64,000 nucleotides of DNA, from positions 27,905,158-27,969,157 of the forward strand of contig NC_080042.1 in assembly GCF_012489685.1 (NCBI RefSeq). Reading direction: 5' to 3'. The notes below the pieces were generated by a model. The model did not search any database. It saw nothing but the letters and a program-made list of their open reading frames with translations, and was not told the DNA's origin. Position 1 is the first letter of the stretch; each line of letters starts with the position of its first letter. The position numbers were made by a program, and so were the translations under genes. Source of the DNA: Lotus japonicus. Its lineage: Eukaryota; Streptophyta; Magnoliopsida; Fabales; Fabaceae. Shown here in pieces: positions 11,401 through 24,937 of this stretch.

Positions 11401-14400
11401 TTGTACCACAATAAGTTTAAGCTCATGATATTCCTCCATCGAATGTGATGCAAGTTCGTAGAGCTTAACTAAATGTCGGTGTTTAAGGATAAGGGTTATG
11501 GGTTTGGGGTTTAGGTTTTAGAGTTAGACAAATATATAAAGAGGCAAACAAGCTTTTGAGATGACATAAATTTAAAATCGTGTTGTTAATCTAATGTATG
11601 TGATATGAGTTCGTAGAGCTCAACTAAAACTTACTACAAATGGAGAATTGTAACGAAATAAGTAGAGTCGGAACAAAGGAGAAAGAGACCAAAATATTGC
11701 TTTTGAGTGGAAAATTCGTCCCTAATGACCAAAAGTGTCTTGTTGTACCACAATAAGTTTAAGCTCATGATATTCCTCCATCGAATGTGATGCAAGTTCG
11801 TAGAGCTTAACTAAATGTCGGTGTTTAAGGATAAAGGTTATGGGTTTGGGGTTTAGGTTTTAGAGTTAGACAAATATATAAAGAGGCAAACAAGCTTTTG
11901 AGATGACATAAATTTAAAATCGTGTTGTTAATCTAATGTATGTGATATGAGTTCGTAGAGCTCAACTAAAACTTACTACAAATGGAGAATTGTAACGAAA
12001 TAAGTAGAGGAGGAACAAAGGAGAAAGAGCCCAAAATATTGCTTTTGAGTGGAGAAATTCGTCCCTAATGATCAAAAGTGTCTTGTTGTACCACAATAAG
12101 TTTAAGCTCATGATATTCCTCCATCGAATGTGATGCATGTTCGTAGAGCTTAACTAAATGTCGGTGTTTAAGGATAAAGGTTATGGGTTTGGGGTTTAGG
12201 TTTTAGTGTTAGACAAATATATAAAGAGGCAAACAAGCTTTTGAGATGACATAAATTTAAAATTGTGTTGTTAATCTAATGTATGTGATATGAGTTCGTA
12301 GAGCTCAACCCAAACTTCTACAAATGGAGAATTGTAATGAAATAAGTAGAGTAGGAACAAAGGAGAAAGAGCCCAAAATATTGCTTTTGAGTGGAGAAAT
12401 TCGTCCCTAATGATCAAAAGTGTCTTGTTGTACCACAATAAGTTTAAGCTCATGATATTCCTCCATCGAATGTGATGCATGTTCGTAGAGCTTAACTAAA
12501 TGTCGGTGTTTAAGGATAAAGGTTATGGGTTTGGGGTTTAGGTTTTAGTGTTAGACAAATATATAAAGAGGCAAACAAGCTTTTGAGATGACATAAATTT
12601 AAAATCGTGTTGTTAATCTAATGTATGTGATATGAGTTCGTAGAGCTCAACCAAAACTTCTACAAATGGAGAATTGTAACGAAATTAGTAGAGTAGGAAC
12701 AAAGGAGAAAGAGCCCAAAATATTGCTTTTGAGTGGAGAAATTCGTCCCTAATGATCAAAAGTGTCTTGTTGTACCACAATAAGTTTAAGCTCATGATAT
12801 TCCTCCATCGAATGTGATGCAAGTTCGTAGAGCTCAACTAAATGTCGGTGTTTGAGGACAAGGGTCATTGGGGTTAGGTTTTAGAGTTAGACAAATATAT
12901 AAAGGGGCAAACAAGCTTTTGAGAGGACATAAATTTAAAATCGTGCTGTTAATCTATTATATGTGATATGAGTTCTTAGAGCTCCACTAAAAGTTGCTAC
13001 AAATGGAGAATTATAACGAAATAAGTAGAGTAGGAACAAAGGAGAAAGAGACCAAAATATTGCTTTTGAGTGGAGAAATTCGTCCCTAATCACCAAAAGT
13101 GTCTTGTTGTACCACAATAAGTTTAAGCTCATGATATTCCTCCATCGAATGTGATGCAAGTTCGTAGAGCTTAACTAAATGTCGGTGTTTAAGGACAAGG
13201 GTTATGGGTTTGGGGTTTAGGTTTTAGAGTTAGACAAATATATAAAGAGGCAAACAAGCTTTTGAGATGACGTAAATTTAAAATCGTGTTGTTAATCTAA
13301 TGTATGTGATATGAGTTCGTAGAGCTCAACTAAAACTTACTACAAATGGAGAATTGTAACGAAATAAGTAGAGGAGGAACAAAGGAGAAAGAGCCCAAAA
13401 TATTGCTTTTGAGTGGAGAAATTCGTCCCTAATGATCAAAAGTGTCTTGTTGTACCACAATAAGTTTAAGCTCATGATATTCCTCCATCGAATGTGATGC
13501 ATGTTCGTAGAGCTTAACTAAATGTCGGTGTTTAAGGATAAAGGTTATGGGTTTGGGGTTTAGGTTTTAGTGTTCGACAAATATATAAAGAGGCAAACAA
13601 GCTTTTGAGAGGACATAAATTTAAAATAGTGTTGTTAATCTATTGTACGTGATATGAGTTCGTAGAGCTCAACAAAAACTTACTACAAATGGAGAATTGT
13701 AACGAAATAAGTAGAGTAGGAACAAAGGAGAAAGAGGCCGAAATATTGCTTTTGAGTGGAGAAATTCGACCCTAATGACCAAAAGTGTCTTGTTGTACCA
13801 CAATAAGTTTATGCTCATGATATTCCTCCATCGAATGTGATGCAAGTTCGTAGAGCTCAACTAAATGTCGGTGTTTAAGGTTAAGCGTTAAGGGCTTAGG
13901 GTTTAGGGTTTAGCGTTTGGGTTTTAGAGTAGGACAATAGTAGAAAGAGGCCAACAAGCTTTTGAGAGGACATAAATTTAAAATTGTGTTAGTAATCTAT
14001 ATTATGTGATATGAGTTCGTAGAGCTCAACTGAAACTTACTACAAATGGAGAATTGTAATGAAAGAAGTTGAGTAGGAACAAAGGAGAAAGAGCCCAAAA
14101 TATTGCTTTTGAGTGGAGAAATTCGTCCCTAATGATCAAAAGTGTCTTGTTGTACCACAATAAGTTTAAGCTCATGATATTCCTCCATCGAATGTGATGC
14201 AAGTTCGTAGAGCTTAACTAAATGTCGGTGTTTAAGGATAAGGGTTATGGGTTTGGGGTTTAGGTTTTAGAGTTAGACAAATATATAAAGAGGCAAACAA
14301 GCTTTTGAGATGACATAAATTTAAATTCGTGTTGTTAATCTAATGTATGTGATATGAGTTCGTAGAGCTCAACTAAAACTTACTACAAATGGAGAATTGT

Positions 14401-14594
14401 AACGAAATAAGTAGAGGAGGAACAAAGGAGAAAGAGCCCAAAATATTGCTTTTGAGTGGAGAAATTCGTCCCTAATGATCAAAAGTGTCTTGTTGTACCA
14501 CAATAAGTTTAAGCTCATGATATTCCTCCATCAAATGTGATGCAAGTTCGTAGATCTCAACTAAATGTCGGTGTTTAAGGATAAGGGTTATGGG

Positions 14595-14636
14595 TTTAGG
14601 GTTTAGGGTTTAGGGTTTAGGGTTTAGGGTTTAGCG
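14595..14636 (+). repeat. Interstitial telomere-like tract, 5 x TTTAGGG
   Basis: Five perfect heptamers then TTTAGCG. The equivalent tract one trimer away at 15675 has only three, so the unit number varies between otherwise near-identical copies. Confidence 0.9.
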
Positions 14637-15674
14637 TTTGGGTTTTAGAGTAGGACAAAAGTAGAAAGAGGCCAACAAGCTTTTGAGAGGACATTAATTT
14701 AAAATCGTATTAGTAATCTATAGTATGTGATATGAGTCCGTAAAGCTCCACTGAAACTTACTACAAATGGAGAATTGTAACGAAATAAGTAGAGTAGGAA
14801 CAAAGGAGAAAGAGGCCAAAATACTGCTTTTGAGTGGAGAAATTCGTCCCTAATGACCAAAAGTGTCTTGTTGTACCACAATAAGTTTAAGCTCATGATA
14901 TTCCTCCATCGAATGTGATGCCAGTTCGAAGAGCTGAACTAAATTTCGGTGTCTAAGGTTAAGGGTTAAGGGTTAAGGGTTTGGGGTTTAGGGTTTAGGG
15001 TTTAGGTTTTAGAGTTGGACAAAAGTCTAAAGAAGCAAACAAGCTTTTGAGAGGACATAAATTTAAAATCGTGTTGTTCATCTATTGTATATGTAATCTG
15101 AGTTCGTAGAGCTCAACTAAAACTTACTACAAATGGAGAATTGTACCGAAATAAGTAGAGTAGAAACAAAGGAGAAAGAGGCCTAAATATTGCTTTTGAG
15201 TGGAGAAATTCGTCCCTAATGACCAAAAGTGTCTTGTTGTACCACAATAAGTTTAAGCTCATGATATTCCTCCATCGAATGTGATGCAAGTTCGTAGAGC
15301 TCAACTAAATGTCGGTGTTTAAGGACAAGGGTTATGGGTTTGGGGTTTAGGTTTTAGAGTTAGACAAATATATAAAGAGGCAAACAAGCTTTTGAGATGA
15401 CATAAATTTAAAATCGTGTTGTTAATCTAATGTATGTGATATGAGTTCGTAGAGCTCAACTAAAACTTACTACAAATGGAGAATTGTAACGAAATAAGTA
15501 GAGGAGGAACAAAGGAGAAAGAGCCCAAAATATTGCTTTTGAGTGGAGAAATTCGTCCCTAATGATCAAAAGTGTCTTGTTGTACCACAATAAGTTTAAG
15601 CTCATGATATTCCTCCATCAAATGTGATGCAAGTTCGTAGATCTCAACTAAATGTCGGTGTTTAAGGATAAGGG

Positions 15675-15702
15675 TTTAGGGTTTAGGGTTTAGGGTTTAG
15701 CG
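15675..15702 (+). repeat. Interstitial telomere-like tract, 3 x TTTAGGG
   Basis: Three perfect heptamers then TTTAGCG. The preceding GGGTTATGGG spacer seen in the sister copies is also missing here. Confidence 0.88.
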
Positions 15703-17790
15703 TTTGGGTTTTAGAGTAGGACAAAAGTAGAAAGAGGCCAACAAGCTTTTGAGAGGACATTAATTTAAAATCGTATTAGTAATCTATAGTATGTGATATG
15801 AGTCCGTAAAGCTCCACTGAAACTTACTACAAATGGAGAATTGTAACGAAATAAGTAGAGTAGGAACAAAGGAGAAAGAGGCCAAAATACTGCTTTTGAG
15901 TGGAGAAATTCGTCCCTAATGACCAAAAGTGTCTTGTTGTACCACAATAAGTTTAAGCTCATGATATTCCTCCATCGAATGTGATGCCAGTTCGTAGAGC
16001 TGAACTAAATGTCGGTGTCTAAGGTTAAGGGTTAAGGGTTAAGGGTTTGGGGTTTAGGGTTTAGGGTTTAGGTTTTAGAGTTGGACAAAAGTCTAAAGAA
16101 GCAAACAAGCTTTTGAGAGGACATAAATTTAAAATCGTGTTGTTCATCTATTGTATATGTAATCTGAGTTCGTAGAGCTCAACTAAAACTTACTACAAAT
16201 GGAGAATTGTACCGAAATAAGTAGAGTAGAAACAAAGGAGAAAGAGGCCTAAATATTGCTTTTGAGTGGAGAAATTCGTCCCTAATGACCAAAAGTGTCT
16301 TGTTGTACCACAATAAGTTTAAGCTCATGATATTCCTCCATCGAATGTGATGCAAGTTCGTAGAGCTCAACTAAATGTCGGTGTTTAAGGACTAGGGTTA
16401 TGGGTTTGGGGTTTAGGTTTTAGAGTTAGACAAATATATAAAGAGGCAAACAAGCTTTTGAGATGACGTAAATTTAAAATCGTGTAGTTAATCTAATGTA
16501 TGTGATATGAGTTCGTAGAGCTCAACTAAAACTTACTACAAATGGAGAATTGTAACGAAATAAGTAGAGGAGGAACAAAGGGGAAAGAGCCCAAAATATT
16601 GCTTTTGAGTGGAGAAATTCGTCCCTAATGATCAAAAGTGTCTTGTTGTACCACAATAAGTTTAAGCTCATGATATTCCTCCATCGAATGTGATGCATGT
16701 TCGTAGATCTTAACTAAATGTCGGTGTTTAAGGATAAAGGTTATGGGTTTGGGGTTTAGGTTTTAGTGTTAGACAAATATATAAAGAGGCAAACAAGCTT
16801 TTGAGAGGACATAAATTTAAAATAGTGTTGTTAATCTATTGTACGTGATATGAGTTCGTAGAGCTCAACAAAAACTTACTACAAATGGAGAATTGTAACG
16901 AAATAAGTAGAGTAGGAACAAAGGAGAAAGAGGCCGAAATATTGCTTTTGAGTGGAGAAATTCGACCCTAATGACCAAAAGTGTCTTGTTGTACCACAAT
17001 AAGTTTATGCTCATGATATTCCTCCATCGAATGTGATGCAAGTTCGTAGAGCTCAACTAAATGTCGGTGTTTAAGGTTAAGCGTTAAGGGTTTAGGGTTT
17101 AGGGTTTAGCGTTTGGGTTTTAGAGTAGGACAATAGTAGAAAGAGGCCAACAAGCTTTTGAGAGGACATAAATTTAAAATTGTGTTAGTAATCTATATTA
17201 TGTGATATGAGTTCGTAGAGCTCAACTGAAACTTACTACAAATGGAGAATTGTAATGAAAGAAGTTGAGTAGGAACAAAGGAGAAAGAGCCCAAAATATT
17301 GCTTTTGAGTGGAGAAATTCGTCCCTAATGATCAAAAGTGTCTTGTTGTACCACAATAAGTTTAAGCTCATGATATTCCTCCATCGAATGTGATGCAAGT
17401 TCGTAGAGCTTAACTAAATGTCGGTGTTTAAGGATAAGGGTTATGGGTTTGGGGTTTAGGTTTTAGAGTTAGACAAATATATAAAGAGGCAAACAAGCTT
17501 TTGAGATGACATAAATTTAAATTCGTGTTGTTAATCTAATGTATGTGATATGAGTTCGTAGAGCTCAACTAAAACTTACTACAAATGGAGAATTGTAACG
17601 AAATAAGTAGAGGAGGAACAAAGGAGAAAGAGCCCAAAATATTGCTTTTGAGTGGAGAAATTCGTCCCTAATGATCAAAAGTGTCTTGTTGTACCACAAT
17701 AAGTTTAAGCTCATGATATTCCTCCATCAAATGTGATGCAAGTTCGTAGATCTCAACTAAATGTCGGTGTTTAAGGATAAGGGTTATGGG

Positions 17791-17832
17791 TTTAGGGTTT
17801 AGGGTTTAGGGTTTAGGGTTTAGGGTTTAGCG
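17791..17832 (+). repeat. Interstitial telomere-like tract, 5 x TTTAGGG
   Basis: Five perfect heptamers then TTTAGCG, exactly 3,196 bp from the tract at 14595 and with the same unit number. Confidence 0.9.
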
Positions 17833-20800
17833 TTTGGGTTTTAGAGTAGGACAAAAGTAGAAAGAGGCCAACAAGCTTTTGAGAGGACATTAATTTAAAA
17901 TCGTATTAGTAATCTATAGTATGTGATATGAGTCCGTAAAGCTCCACTGAAACTTACTACAAATGGAGAATTGTAACGAAATAAGTAGAGTAGGAACAAA
18001 GGAGAAAGAGGCCAAAATACTGCTTTTGAGTGGAGAAATTCGTCCCTAATGACCAAAAGTGTCTTGTTGTACCACAATAAGTTTAAGCTCATGATATTCC
18101 TCCATCGAATGTGATGCCAGTTCGTAGAGCTGAACTAAATTTCGGTGTCTAAGGTTAAGGGTTAAGGGTTAAGGGTTTGGGGTTTAGGGTTTAGGGTTTA
18201 GGTTTTAGAGTTGGACAAAAGTCTAAAGAAGCAAACAAGCTTTTGAGAGGACATAAATTTAAAATCGTGTTGTTCATCTATTGTATATGTAATCTGAGTT
18301 CGTAGAGCTCAACTAAAACTTACTACAAATGGAGAATTGTACCGAAATAAGTAGAGTAGAAACAAAGGAGAAAGAGGCCTAAATATTGCTTTTGAGTGGA
18401 GAAATTCGTCCCTAATGACCAAAAGTGTCTTGTTGTACCACAATAAGTTTAAGCTCATGATATTCCTCCATCGAATGTGATGCATGTTCGTAGAGCTTAA
18501 CTAAATGTCGGTGTTTAAGGATAAAGGTTATGGGTTTGGGGTTTAGGTTTTAGTGTTAGACAAATATATAAAGAGGCAAACAAGCTTTTGAGATGACATA
18601 AATTTAAAATTGTGTTGTTAATCTAATGTATGTGATATGAGTTCGTAGAGCTCAACCCAAACTTCTACAAATGGAGAATTGTAATGAAATAAGTAGAGTA
18701 GGAACAAAGGAGAAAGAGCCCAAAATATTGCTTTTGAGTGGAGAAATTCGTCCCTAATGACCAAAAGTGTCTTGTTGTACCACAATAAGTTTAAGCTCAT
18801 GATATTCCTCCATCGAATGTGATGCAAGTTCGTAGAGCTTAACTAAATGTCGGTGTTTAAGGATAAAGGTTATGGGTTTGGGGTTTAGGTTTTAGAGTTA
18901 GACAAATATATAAAGAGGCAAACAAGCTTTTGAGATGACATAAATTTAAAATCGTGTTGTTAATCTAATGTATGTGATATGAGTTCGTAGAGCTCAACTA
19001 AAACTTACTACAAATGGAGAATTGTAACGAAATAAGTAGAGGAGGAACAAAGGAGAAAGAGCCCAAAATATTGCTTTTGAGTGGAGAAATTCGTCCCTAA
19101 TGATCAAAAGTGTCTTGTTGTACCACAATAAGTTTAAGCTCATGATATTCCTCCATCGAATGTGATGCATGTTCGTAGAGCTTAACTAAATGTCGGTGTT
19201 TAAGGATAAAGGTTATGGGTTTGGGGTTTAGGTTTTAGTGTTAGACAAATATATAAAGAGGCAAACAAGCTTTTGAGATGACATAAATTTAAAATTGTGT
19301 TGTTAATCTAATGTATGTGATATGAGTTCGTAGAGCTCAACCCAAACTTCTACAAATGGAGAATTGTAATGAAATAAGTAGAGTAGGAACAAAGGAGAAA
19401 GAGCCCAAAATATTGCTTTTGAGTGGAGAAATTCGTCCCTAATGACCAAAAGTGTCTTGTTGTAACACAATAAGTTTAAGCTTATGATATTCCTCCATCG
19501 AATGTGACGCAAGTTCGTAGAGCTTAACTAAATGTCGGTGTTTAAGGATAAGGGTTATGGGTTTGGGGTTTAGGTTTTATTGTTAGACAAATATATAAAG
19601 AGGCAAACAAGCTTTTGAGAGGACATAAATTTAAACTCGTGTTGTTAATCTAATGTATGTGATATGAGTTCGTAGAGCTCAACCAAAACTTCTACAAATG
19701 GAGAATTGTAACGAAATAAGTAGAGTAGGAACAAAGGAGAAAGAGCCCAAAATATTGCTTTTGAGTGGAGAAATTCGTCCCTAATGATCAAAAGTGTCTT
19801 GTTGTACCACAATATGTTTAAGCTCATGATATTCCTCCATCGAATGTGATGCAAGTTCGTAGAGCTCAACTAAATGTCGGTGTTTAAGGACAAGGGTCAT
19901 TAGGGTTTAGGTTTTAGAGTTAGACAAATATATAAAGAGGCAAACAAGCTTTTGAGATGACATAAATTTAAAATCGTGTTGTTAATCTAATGTATGTGAT
20001 ATGAGTTCGTAGAGCTCAACTAAAACTTACTTCAAATGGAGAATTGTAACGAAATAAGTAGAGGAGGAACAAAGAAGAAAGAGCCCAAAATATTGCTTTT
20101 GAGTGGAGAAATTCGTCCCTAATGATCAAAAGTGTCTTGTTGTACCACAAGAAGTTTAAGCTCATGATATTCCTCCATCGAATGTGATGCAAGTTCGTAG
20201 AGCTCAACTAAATGTCGTTGTTTAAGGATAAGGGTTATGGGTTTAGGGTTTTGTTTTTAGAGATAGACAAAAGTGTAAAGAGGCAAACAAGCTTTTGAGA
20301 GGACATAAATTTAAAATCGTGTTGTTAATCTATTGTACGTGATATGACTTCGTAGAGCTCAACAAAAGCTTACTACAAATGGAGAATTGTACCGAAATAA
20401 GTAGAGTAGGAACAAAGGAGAAAGAGGCCGAAATATTGCTTTTGAGTGGAGAAATTCGACCCTAATGACCAAAAGTGTCTTGTTGTACCACAATAAGTTT
20501 ATGCTCATGATATTCCTCCATCGAATGTGATGCAAGTTCGTAGAGCTCAACTAAATGTCGGTGTTTAAGGTTAAGCGTTAAGGGTTTAGGGTTTAGGGTT
20601 TAGCGTTTGGGTTTTAGAGTAAGACAAAAGTAGAAAGAGGCCAACAAGCTTTTGAGAGGACATAAATTTAAAATTGTGTTAGTAATCTATATTATGTGAT
20701 ATGAGTTCGTAGAGCTCAACGGAAACTTACTACAAATGGAGAATTTTAATGAAAGAAGTTGAGTAGGAACAAAGGAGAAAGAGCCCAAAATATTGCTTTT

Positions 20801-21284
20801 GAGTGGAGAAATTCGTCCCTAATGATCAAAAGTGTCTTGTTGTACCACAATAAGTTTAAGCTCATGATATTCCTCCATCGAATGTGATGCAAGTTCGTAG
20901 AGCTTAACTAAATGTCGGTGTTTAAGGATAAGGGTTATGGGTTTGGGGTTTAGGTTTTAGAGTTAGACAAATATATAAAGAGGCAAACAAGCTTTTGAGA
21001 TGACATAAATTTAAATTCGTGTTGTTAATCTAATGTATGTGATATGAGTTCGTAGAGCTCAACTAAAACTTACTACAAATGGAGAATTGTAACGAAATAA
21101 GTAGAGGAGGAGCAAAGGAGATAGAGCCCAAAATATTGCTTTTGAGTGGAGAAATTCGTCCCTAATGATCAAAAGTGTCTTGTTGTACCACAATAAGTTT
21201 AAGCTCATGATATTCCTCCATCAAATGTGATGCAAGTTCGTAGATCTCAACTAAATGTCGGTGTTTAAGGATAAGGGTTATGGG

Positions 21285-21319
21285 TTTAGGGTTTAGGGTT
21301 TAGGGTTTAGGGTTTAGCG
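21285..21319 (+). repeat. Interstitial telomere-like tract, 4 x TTTAGGG
   Basis: Four perfect heptamers then TTTAGCG, in the same monomer subtype (AGTAGAAAGAGGCC) as the other long tracts. Confidence 0.88.
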
Positions 21320-23364
21320 TTTGGGTTTTAGAGTAGGACAAAAGTAGAAAGAGGCCAACAAGCTTTTGAGAGGACATTAATTTAAAATCGTATTAGTAAT
21401 CTATAGTATGTGATATGAGTTCGTAAATCTCCACTGAAACTTACTATAAATGGAGAATTGTAACGAAATAAATAGAGTAGGAACAAAGGAGAAAGAGGCC
21501 AAAATATTGCTTTTGAGTGGAGAAATTCGTCCCTAATGACCAAAAGTGTCTTGTTGTACCACAATAAGTTTAAGCTCATGATATTCCTCCATCGAATGTG
21601 ATGCAAGTTCGTAGAGCTTAACTAAATGTCGGTGTTTAAGGATAAGGGTTATGGGTTTGGGGTTTAGGTTTTAGAGTTAGACAAATATATAAAGAGGCAA
21701 ACAAGCTTTTGAGATGACATAAATTTAAATTCGTGTTGTTAATCTAATGTATGTGATATGAGTTCGTAGAGCTCAACTAAAACTTACTACAAATGGAGAA
21801 TTGTAACGAAATAAGTAGAGGAGGAAAAAAGGAGAAAGAGCCCAAAATATTGCTTTTGAGTGGAGAAATTCGTCCCTAATGATCAAAAGTGTCTTGTTGT
21901 ACCACAATAAGTTTAAGCTCATGATATTCCTCCATCAAATGTGATGCAAGTTCGTAGATCTCAACTAAATGTCGGTGTTTAAGGATAAGGGTTATGGGTT
22001 TAGGGTTTAGGGTTTAGCGTTTGGGTTTTAGAGTAGGACAAAAGTAGAAAGAGGCCAACAAGCTTTTGAGAGGACATTAATTTAAAATCGTATTAGTAAT
22101 CTATAGTATGTGATATGAGTTCGTAAAGCTCCACTGAAACTTACTACAAATGGAGAATTGTCACGAAATAAGTAGAGTAGGAACAAAGGAGAAAGAGGCC
22201 AAAATATTGCTTTTGAGTGGAGAAATTCGTCCCTAATGACCAAAAGTGTCTTGTTGTACCACAATAAGTTTAAGCTCATGATATTCCTCCATCGAATGTG
22301 ATGCAAGTTCGTAGAGCTCAACTAAATGTCGTTGTTTAAGAATAAGGGTTTTGGGTTTAGGGTTTAGTTTTTAGAGATAGACAAAAGGGTAAAGAGGCGA
22401 ACAAGCTTTTGAGAGGACATAAATTTAAAATCGTGTTGTTAATCTATTGTACGTGATATGAGTTCGTAGAGCTCAACAAAAACTTACTACAAATGGAGAA
22501 TTGTAACGAAATAAGTAGAGTAGGAACAAAGGAGAAAGAGGCCAAAATATTGCTTTTGAGTGGAGAAATTCGACCCTAATGACCAAAAGTGTCTTGTTGT
22601 ACCACAATAAGTTTATGCTCATGATATTCCTCCATCGAATGTGATGCAAGTTCGTAGAGCTCAACTAAATGTCGGTGTTTAAGGTTAAGCGTTAAGTGTT
22701 TAGGGTTTAGGGTTTTGCGTTTGGGTTTTAGAGTAGGACAAAAGTAGAAAGAGGCCAACAAGCTTTTGAGAGGACATTAATTTAAAATCGTATTAGTAAT
22801 CTATAGTATGTGATATGAGTTCGTAAAGCTCCACTGAAACTTACTACAGATGGAGAATTGTAACGAAATAAGTAGAGTAGGAACAAAGGAGAAAGAGGCC
22901 AAAATATTGCTTTTGAGTAGAGAAATTCGTCCCTAATGACCAAAAGTGTCTTGTTGTACCACAATAAGTTTAAGATCATGATATTCCTCCATCGAATGTA
23001 ATGCAAGTTCGTAGAGCTCAACTAAATGTCGGTGTTTAAGGATAAGGGTTATGGGTTTAGGGTTTAGGTTTTAGAGATAGACAAAAGTATACAAAGGCAA
23101 ATAAGCTTTTGAGAGAACATAAATTTAAAATCGTGTTGTTAATCTAATGTATGTGATATGAGTTCGTAGAGCTCAACTAAAACTTACTACAAATGGAGAA
23201 TTGTAACGAAATAAGTAGAGTACGAACAAAGGAGAAAGAGGCCGAAATATTGCTTTTGAGTGGAGAAATTCGACCCTAATGATCAAAAGTGTCTTGTTGT
23301 ACCACAATAAGTTTATGCTCATGATATTCCTCCATCGAATGTGATGCAAGTTCGTAGAGCTCAA

Positions 23365-23600
23365 CTAAATGTCGGTGTTTAAGGACAAGGGTTATGGGTT
23401 TGGGGTTTAGGTTTTAGAGTTAGACAAATATATAAAGGGGCAAACAAGCTTTTGAGAGGACATAAATTTAAAATCGTATTGTTAATCTATTATATGTGAT
23501 ATGAGTTCTTAGAGCTCCACTAAAAGTTGCTACAAATGGAGAATTGTAACGAAATAAGTAGAGTAGGAACAAAGGAGAAAATCGTGTTGTTAATCTATTG
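23365..23600 (+). repeat. Truncated satellite monomer / deletion junction
   Basis: At about 23580 the monomer jumps from ACAAAGGAGAAA directly to ATCGTGTTGTTAATC, skipping the segment that normally lies between (the second half of one monomer and the first part of the next). The AAA at the join fits both sides, so the event looks like a deletion at microhomology. Monomer phase resumes normally afterwards. Confidence 0.85.
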
Positions 23601-24892
23601 TACGTGATATGAGTTCGTAGAGCTCAACAAAAACTTACTACAAATGGAGAATTGTAACGAAATAAGTAGAGTAGGAACAAACGAGAAAGAGGCCAAAATA
23701 TTGCTTTTGAGTGGAGAAATTCGACCCTAATGACCAAAAGTGTTTTGTTGTACCACAATAAGTTTATGCTCATGATAATCCTCCATCGAATGTGATGCAA
23801 GTTCGTAGAGCTCAACTAAATGTCGGTGTTTAAGGTTAAGCGTTAAGTGTTTAGGGTTTAGTGTTTAGCGTTTGGGTTTTAGAGTAGGACAAAAGTAGAA
23901 AGAGGCCAACAAGCTTTTGAGAGGACATTAATTTAAAATCGTTTTAGTAATCTATAGTATGTGATATGAGTTCGTAAAGCTCCACTGAAACTTACTATAG
24001 ATGGAGAATTGTAACGAAATAAGTAGAGTAGGAACAAAGGAGAAAGAGGCCAAAATATTGCTTTTGAGTGGAGAAATTCGTCCCTAATGACCAAAAGTGT
24101 CCTGTTGTACCACAATAAGTTTAAGCTCATGATATTCCTCCATCGAATGTGATGCAAGTTCGTAGAGCTCAACTAAATGTCGGTGTTTAAGGATAAGGGT
24201 TATGGGTTTAGGGTTTAGGTTTTAGAGATAGACAAAAGTATACAGAGGCAAATAAGCTTTTGAGAGGACATAAATTTAAAATCGTGTTGTTAATCTAATG
24301 TATGTGATATGAGTTCGTAGAGCTCAACTAAAACTTACTACAAATGGAGAATTGTAACGAAATAAGTAGAGTACGAACAAAGGAGAAAGAGGCCGAAATA
24401 TTGCTTTTGAGTGGAGAAATTCGTCCCTAATGACCAAAAGTGTCTTGTTGTACCACAATAAGTTTAAGCTCATAATATTCCTCCATCGAATGTGATGCAA
24501 GTTCGTAGAGCTCAACTAAATGTCGGTGTTTAAGGACAAGGGTTATGGGTTTGGGGTTTAGGTTTTAGAGTTAGACAAATATATAAAGGGGCAAACAAGC
24601 TTTTGAGAGGACATAAATTTAAAATCGTATTGTTAATCTATTATATGTGATATGAGTTCTTAGAGCTCCACTAAAAGTTGCTACAAATGGAGAATTGTAA
24701 CGAAATAAGTAGAGTAGGAACAAAGGAGAAAGAGACCAAAATATTGCTTTTGAGTGGAGAAATTCGTCCCTAATGACCAAAAGTGTCTTGTTGTACCACA
24801 ATAAGTTTAAGCTCATGATATTCCTCCATCAAATGTGATGCAAGTTCGTAGATCTCAACTAAATGTCAGTGTTTAAGGATAAGGGTTATGGG

Positions 24893-24937
24893 TTTAGGGT
24901 TTAGGGATTAGGGTTTAGGGTTTAGGGTTTAGCGTTT
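24893..24937 (+). repeat. Interstitial telomere-like tract with one variant unit
   Basis: A run of TTTAGGG heptamers interrupted by one ATTAGGG unit and ended by TTTAGCG. Confidence 0.85.

Larger units (their letters stand above)
13500..18480 (+). repeat. Large higher-order duplication, 3,196-bp offset
   Basis: Monomers at 13669 and 14699 are repeated at 16865 and 17895, both with an offset of 3,196 bp. They share private variants such as AATTCGACCC, GTTTATGCTC and AGTCCGTAAAGC. Inside the first copy the 1,066-bp trimer is itself duplicated (14699/15765 and 15113/16179). The copies are therefore nested: trimer expansion, then a block of about nine monomers. Confidence 0.8.

Noticed and set aside
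14595..17832. True chromosome end
   Set aside because: Runs are at most five perfect TTTAGGG units embedded in satellite on both sides, so they are interstitial.
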